64,000 nt of DNA. Origin: Berghia stephanieae (taxonomy: Eukaryota; Mollusca; Gastropoda; Nudibranchia; Aeolidiidae). The stretch lies in the NCBI GenBank assembly GCA_034508935.3, contig CM067454.1, positions 40,930,644 through 40,994,643 on the forward strand. The letters run 5' to 3'. Positions 58,816 through 64,000 of the stretch are shown here, piece after piece; the stretch's first letter is position 1, and each line of letters starts with the position of its first letter. Under the pieces are notes generated by a model. The model was not told where the DNA came from. It saw nothing but the letters and a program-made list of their open reading frames with translations, and made no database searches. The translations under genes were made by a program, and so were the position numbers.

Positions 58816-59084
58816 GTTGGTATGGAATTAGTTATATTGAGGCCAGGTCTCTCACTGTGGAACAGAATTTTGAATTAAAATTTCGGAGAAATGATAAATA
58901 TTGTATATATGGCGGCCAGCAATTCTGGAAAAATCAGGATTGTCACGATTTGACAAGCGGAGAAAAACGTTTTAAAAATAACATTGGACTGTTTATATGT
59001 ATGGCAATGCCCTTTGCATGTCCCAGGATTTTGATTTGTTGACTGGCAAATTAGAGCAAGGAAAAAGTGTCTATGTCGGAATTA

Positions 59085-59310
59085 ACAACTTTTTCCCACT
59101 ATGCTGTACTGTTGTTTTTGTAGATCCTTGTATTGATTTGTATAGCAACTCTTTTCCCACTATGCTGTACTGTTGTTTTTATAGATCCTTGTATTGATTT
59201 GTGTCACAACTCTTTCCCACTATGCTGTACTGTTGTTTTTGTAGATCCTTGTATTGATTTGTATAACAACTCTTTCCCACTATGCTGTACTGTTGTTTTT
59301 GTAGATCCTT
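59085..59310 (+). repeat. 60-bp tandem duplication of the exon 12 acceptor, 4 copies
   Basis: The unit CAACTCTTTCCCACTATGCT GTACTGTTGTTTTTGTAG, with ATCCTTGTATTGATTTGTAT, is repeated with a period of about 60 bp. Each copy contains the pyrimidine tract, AG and the first bases (ATCCTTG) of exon 12. Only the last copy continues into coding sequence. Confidence 0.93.
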
Positions 59311-59541
59311 GAGAATGCTGAGATCAACAACATTATTAAGATCATGGGCCTTCACTTCAAAGAGAACTACGATGACCCGTCCAAACTGAGTCAACTTCGC
59401 TACGGCAAAGTGATGATTATGACAGATCAGGACCAGGACGGCTCTCACATCAAAGGACTTCTCATCAATTTCATCCACCACTTCTGGCCCAGTCTGCTTC
59501 GTCACAACTTTGTGGAAGAGTTCATCACACCCATCGTCAAG
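59305..59541 (+). CDS. TOP2: TOP2 exon 12: TOPRIM DxDxD metal site
   Basis: Seventy-nine codons in phase 0: ILENAEINNIIKIMGLHFKE, LRYGKVMIMTDQDQDGSHIK, GLLINFIHHFWPSLLRHNF, EEFITPIVK, ending AAG|GTATGA. The DQDQDG acidic triad binds the catalytic Mg ions for DNA cleavage together with the Glu of exon 11. The start is fixed by homology (KQ-ILENAEINN); three upstream acceptor copies are decoys. Confidence 0.96.
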
Positions 59542-59829
59542 GTATGAAGAGTTGTCACTTTATCCACCAGGATTTCAGCCTCGTTTTTGGCGCCGCAAAA
59601 CAAAATTCTTTACAGAATGGTTAAATCCAGTTTATTCTTTGATTTTCTTCCTTTAGTCAGTCTCACCACGACAGGGTTACAATAGGCCAAGATTCAGGTT
59701 AATGGCATCAAAACATTATAATAGGGTTTGTGATTTTTACTTTCTTACTCACTCACTTATCCAACCAGCGACCATCTGAGCTCTTGCCCTTCTGTCATAT
59801 GCCGTTACATAAACATTGGATGTCTTTGT

Positions 59830-62800
59830 AGTTTCTCCAGGTGACTGAACAGTTGCTCCAGGTGACTGACTGGACAGTTGCTCAAGGTGACGGATTGAAC
59901 AGTTGCTCCAGGTGACTGAACAGTTGCTCCAGTGACTGACTGGACAGTTTCTCCAGGTGACTTAACAGTTGCTCAGTGACTGACTGGACAGTTGCTCGTC
60001 CTGGTGACTGAGATGACAGTTGTTCCACTTGACTGGACAGTTGCTCCAGTGACTGAATGGACAGTTGCTCCAGGTGACTGACTGGACAGTTGCTCCAAGT
60101 GACTGACTAACAGTTGCTCCAGTGACTGACTGGACAGTTGCTCCAGGTGACTGATGACAGTTGCTCCAGGTGACGACTGGACAGTTGTTCCAGGTGACTG
60201 ATGGACAGTTGTTCCAGATGACTGGACAGTTGCTCCAGGTGACTGACTGGACAGTTGCTCAGGTGACTGACTGGACAGTTGCTCCAGGTGACTGACTGGA
60301 CAGTTGCTCTAGTGACTGAATGGACAGTTGCTCCAGGTGACTGAATGGACAGTTGCTCCATGTGACTGAATGGACAGTTGCTCCAGGGACTGACTGACAG
60401 TTGCTGCAGGTGACTGACTGGACAGTTGCTCCAGGTGACTGACTGGACAGTTGCTCCAGGTGACTGACTGGACAGTTGCTCCAGGTGACTGACTGGACAG
60501 TTGCTCCAGGACTGATTGGACAGTTGCTCCAGGTGACTGACTGGACTTTGCTCCAGGTGACTGACTGACAGTTGCTCCATGTGACTGACTGGACAGTTGC
60601 TCCAGGTGATGACTGGACAGTTTGCTCCAGGTGACTGACTGGACAGTTGCTCAGGTGACGATGGACAGTTGCTCCAGGTGAACTGGACAGTTGTCCAGGT
60701 GACTGACTGGACAGTTGTCCAGTGACTGGACAGTTGCTCCAGTGACTGACTGACAGTTGCTCAGGGTGCATGAGACAGTTGCTCAGGTGACTGAATGGAC
60801 AGTTGCTCAGGTGACTGACTGGACAGTTGCTCAGTGACTGATGGACAGTTGCTCCAGGTGACTGACTGGACAGTTGTTCCAGGTGACTAGACAGTTGCTC
60901 CAGATGACTGGACAGTTGCTCCAGGTGACTGACTGGACAGTTGTCCAGTTGACTGGACAGTTGCCCGTGACTGATGCGTTGCTCCAGTGCTGATGACAGT
61001 TGCTCAGTGACTGATGGACGTTGCTCAGGTGACTAATGGACGTTGCTCCAGGGACTGATGGACAGTTGCTCCAGGTGATGATGACAGTTGTCAGGAGACT
61101 GACAGTTGTCAGGATGATGACAGTTGCTCAGGTGAGACTGGACAGTTGCTCAGGGGATGTGTACAGTTGCTCCAGGACTGATGACATTGCTCCAGGTGAC
61201 TGATGGACATTGCTCCGTGACTGACGGACAGTTGCTCAGTGAGGACATTGCTCCAGGTGATGACTGGACAGTTGTAATGAATGGACAGTGCTCCAAGGAT
61301 GGACAGTTCTAGGTGACTGATGACAGTTGCTCAGTGATGGACAGTTGCTCCAGGCTGATTGAACGTTGCTCAGGTGATTGAACAGTTGCTCAGGTGACTG
61401 ATGGACAGTTGCTCAAGGTGACTGATGAACAGTTGCTCCAGGTGACTGACGTTTCCAGTGACTGAACAGTTCTCCAGGTGACTTAACAGTTGCTCCAGGT
61501 GACTGAGACAGTTGTCGGGTGATGACTGGACAGTTGTTCCATTGACTGGACAGTTGCTCAGGTGACTGAATGGACAGTTGCTCAGGTGATGACTGGACAG
61601 TTGCTCAGTGACTGATGGACGTTGCTCAGGTGACTGACTGGACAGTTGCTCCAGGTGACTGATGGACAGTGCTCCAGGTGATGACTGGACAGTGTTCCAG
61701 GTGACTGATGGACAGTTGTTCCAATGACTGGACAGTTGCTCAGGTGACTGACTGACAGTGCTCAGGTGACTGATGGACAGTTGTCAGGTGACTGACGACA
61801 GTTGCTCTAGGTGACTGAATGGACAGTTGCTCCAGGTGACTGAATGGACAGTTGCTCCATGTGACTGAATGGACAGTTGCTCCAGGGACTGACTGGACAG
61901 TTGCTGCAGGTGACTGACTGGACAGTTGCTCCAGGTGACTGACTGGACAGTTGCTCCAGGTGACTGACTGGACAGTTGCTCCAGGTGACTGACTGGACAG
62001 TTGCTCCAGGGGACTGATTGGACAGTTGCTCCAGGTGACTGACTGGACATTTGCTCCAGGTGACTGACTGGACAGTTGCTCCATGTGACTGACTGGACAG
62101 TTGCTCCAGGTGACTGACTGGACAGTTGCTCCAGGTGACTGACTGGACAGTTGCTCCAGGTGACTGATGGACAGTTGCTCCAGGTGACTGACTGGACAGT
62201 TGTTCCAGGTGACTGACTGGACAGTTGTTCCAGATGACTGGACAGTTGCTCCAGGTGACTGACTGGACAGTTGCTCCAGGTGACTGACTGGACAGTTGCT
62301 CTAGGTGACTGAATGGACAGTTGCTGCAGGTGACTGACTGGACAGTTGCTCCAGGTGACTGATGGACAGTTGCTCCAGGTGACTGACTGGACAGTTGTTC
62401 CAGGTGACTGACTGGACAGTTGTTCCAGATGACTGGACAGTTGCTCCAGGTGACTGACTGGACAGTTGCTCCAGGTGACTGACTGGACAGTTGCTCCAGG
62501 TGACTGACTGGACAGTTGCTCTAGGTGACTGAATGGACAGTTGCTCCAGGTGACTGAATGGACAGTTGCTCCATGTGACTGAATGGACAGTTGCTCCAGG
62601 GACTGACTGGACAGTTGCTGCAGGTGACTGACTGGACAGTTGCTCCAGGTGACTGACTGGACAGTTGCTCCAGGTGACTGACTGGACAGTTGCTCCAGGT
62701 GACTGACTGGACAGTTGCTCCAGGGGACTGATTGGACAGTTGCTCCAGGTGACTGACTGGACATTTGCTCCAGGTGACTGACTGGACAGTTGCTCCATGT

Positions 62801-63330
62801 GACTGACTGGACAGTTGCTCCAGGTGACTGACTGGACAGTTGCTCCAGGTGACTGACTGGACAGTTGCTCCAGGTGACTGATGGACAGTTGCTCCAGGTG
62901 ACTGACTGGACAGTTGTTCCAGGTGACTGACTGGACAGTTGTTCCAGATGACTGGACAGTTGCTCCAGGTGACTGACTGGACAGTTGCTCCAGGTGACTG
63001 ACTGGACAGTTGCTCTAGGTGACTGAATGGACAGTTGCTGCAGGTGACTGACTGGACAGTTGCTCCAGGTGACTGACTGGACAGTTGCTCCAGGTGACTG
63101 ACTGGACAGTTGCTCCAGGTGACTGACTGGACAGTTGCTCCAGGTGACTGACTGGACAGTTGCTCCAGGGGACTGACTGGACAGTTGCTCCAGGTGACTG
63201 ACTGGACAGTTGCTCCATGTGACTGACTGGACAGTTGCTCCAGGTGACTGACTGGACAGTTGCTCCAGGTGACTGACTGGACAGTTGCTCCAGTGGATGA
63301 CTGGACAGTTGACCAGATGACTGGACAGTG
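59830..63330. repeat. 25-bp minisatellite with higher-order structure, about 140 copies (TOP2 intron 12)
   Basis: Unit GACTGACTGGACAGTTGCTC CAGGT (25 bp). Variant units (GCTCTAGGTG, GCTCCATGTG, GCTGCAGGTG, ATGACTGG without GACTG) recur in fixed order about 714 bp apart (61804 and 62518; 62298 and 63012). The middle of the array, about 60.6-61.8 kb, has many small indels while the right third is clean. Long minus-strand frames are artefacts. Confidence 0.97.
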
Positions 63331-63423
63331 GTACTTGGATTCGTTGGGAGGAGAGTATATGTTTGAGGCTGATGATATTTACAAACCATTTTGATGATGA
63401 GATTGATTTAATCTTCGCACCAG

Positions 63424-63529
63424 GTAACCAAAGGCAAATTTGACAAGTCATTCTACAGTTTACCAGAGTTTGAAGAGTGGAAGTCAGAAACGTCCAACTG
63501 GCATACTTACAAAGTCAAATACTACAAAG
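63424..63529 (+). CDS. TOP2: TOP2 exon 13: distal TOPRIM
   Basis: Starts after TCGCACCAG. It encodes VTKGKFDKSFYSLPEFEEW, KSETSNWHTYKVKYYK and ends in phase 1 at AAAG|GTATTT. The animal consensus continues GLGTS in the next exon, which is outside the window. Confidence 0.95.
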
Positions 63530-63608
63530 GTATTTTTTAAACAGTCAAAGTTTGTTCAGGGGTTTGGGGTCTTTACAATATCTATCAGTGCCTTCTAATC
63601 TCTGTTGG

Positions 63609-63639
<31 letters not shown>

Positions 63640-64000
63640 CTTATGGGTCTACCAGTGTTTGATGTCTCATTGTGGTATGTTTGTGGATGCATCCTCATCA
63701 GTCAGACCACTAATCATATAGTGGGTCTACCAGTGTTTGATGTCTCATTGTGGTATGTTTGTGGATGCATCCTCATCAGTCAGACCACTAATCCTATAGA
63801 ATAATATCATGAAGATTTCTTTCCAAGATCACACTGTCCAAATTCGAATTTTTTCCATCCATTTTTAGATTTGATCACCAAAATTTTAGAGGAAAATGGC
63901 TGTAAATATTTTTTCCGGAAATGGTTATGTGACAAGATTGCAATTTTAATGCATTTTAAAAATGATAATTCATTGACAAAAGGTCAGAAACTACGTGTTT
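63530..64000. other. TOP2 intron 13, partial
   Basis: Holds a run of about 26 G (63615-63639) and a roughly 78-bp unit repeated twice (GGGTCTACCAGTGTTTGATG, 63646-63799). No further exon was found before the window ends. Confidence 0.7.

Noticed and set aside
59830-63451. Minus-strand frame of 555 codons and others rich in Gln and Ser
   Set aside because: Generated by the 25-bp array, where the shifting frame gives SQSPGATV/SVTWSNCP repeats. It is antisense to a TOP2 intron and exon.

Overview
This window is invertebrate nuclear DNA, AT-rich and packed with repeats. The best guess at the organism is a heterobranch gastropod mollusc such as a sea slug. The main clue is an intronless rhodopsin-class receptor whose TM3 and TM7 motifs resemble the expanded chemoreceptor families of Aplysia- and Elysia-like animals. 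The many tRNA-derived SINEs, long microsatellites and mixed DNA-transposon fossils fit but do not prove it.

Two host genes are supported. (1) A complete single-coding-exon class A GPCR lies at 16807-18006 (+), with a probable splice acceptor in its 5' UTR. (2) The 5' part of a DNA topoisomerase II gene (TOP2) runs from about 27.7 kb to the right edge (+). Thirteen coding exons can be placed with consensus splice sites and consistent phases. They carry the GHKL ATPase domain, the transducer with its QTK loop, and the TOPRIM metal site (EGDSAKS, PLRGK, DxDxD). The window ends inside the gene, before the winged-helix and catalytic-tyrosine region and the C-terminal tail. Two short phase-0 first exons, 220 bp apart, could both splice to the exon that begins TLFD.

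Layout. 0.5-5 kb: a decayed LINE reverse-transcriptase end, then a PIF/Harbinger fossil (minus-strand transposase pieces and a plus-strand MADF/BESS protein) invaded by SINEs. 5-7.2 kb: long (ACT)n and (AGT)n tracts in opposite orientation. 8.2-12 kb: two decayed Tc1/IS630-type transposases. 12.9-14.6 kb: an inverted-repeat element with a 33-bp minisatellite in its loop. 15-16.5 kb: TA and TTTA microsatellites. 16.8-18 kb: the GPCR. 19-24.4 kb: MITEs, SINEs and a 1.55-kb long inverted repeat. 24.8-26.1 kb: a nearly intact mariner inside an (ACT)n microsatellite. 27.3-64 kb: TOP2.

The TOP2 introns are the most unusual part. They hold two hAT-like elements, a solo LTR, and a young Ty3/Gypsy-type LTR retrotransposon with apparently identical LTRs and a 5-bp target duplication. 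They also hold at least five minisatellites with units of 25, 27, 29, 50 and 93 bp. The 27-bp array is built from the gene's own exon-intron junction, so about 35 consensus 5' splice sites follow the real one. Another tandem duplication has copied the 3' splice acceptor of a TOPRIM exon four times. Several short repeats have a CTGATGA-stem-GAAAC layout like hammerhead ribozyme cores.

All identifications are by eye from motifs and remembered family sequences. No database search was run.
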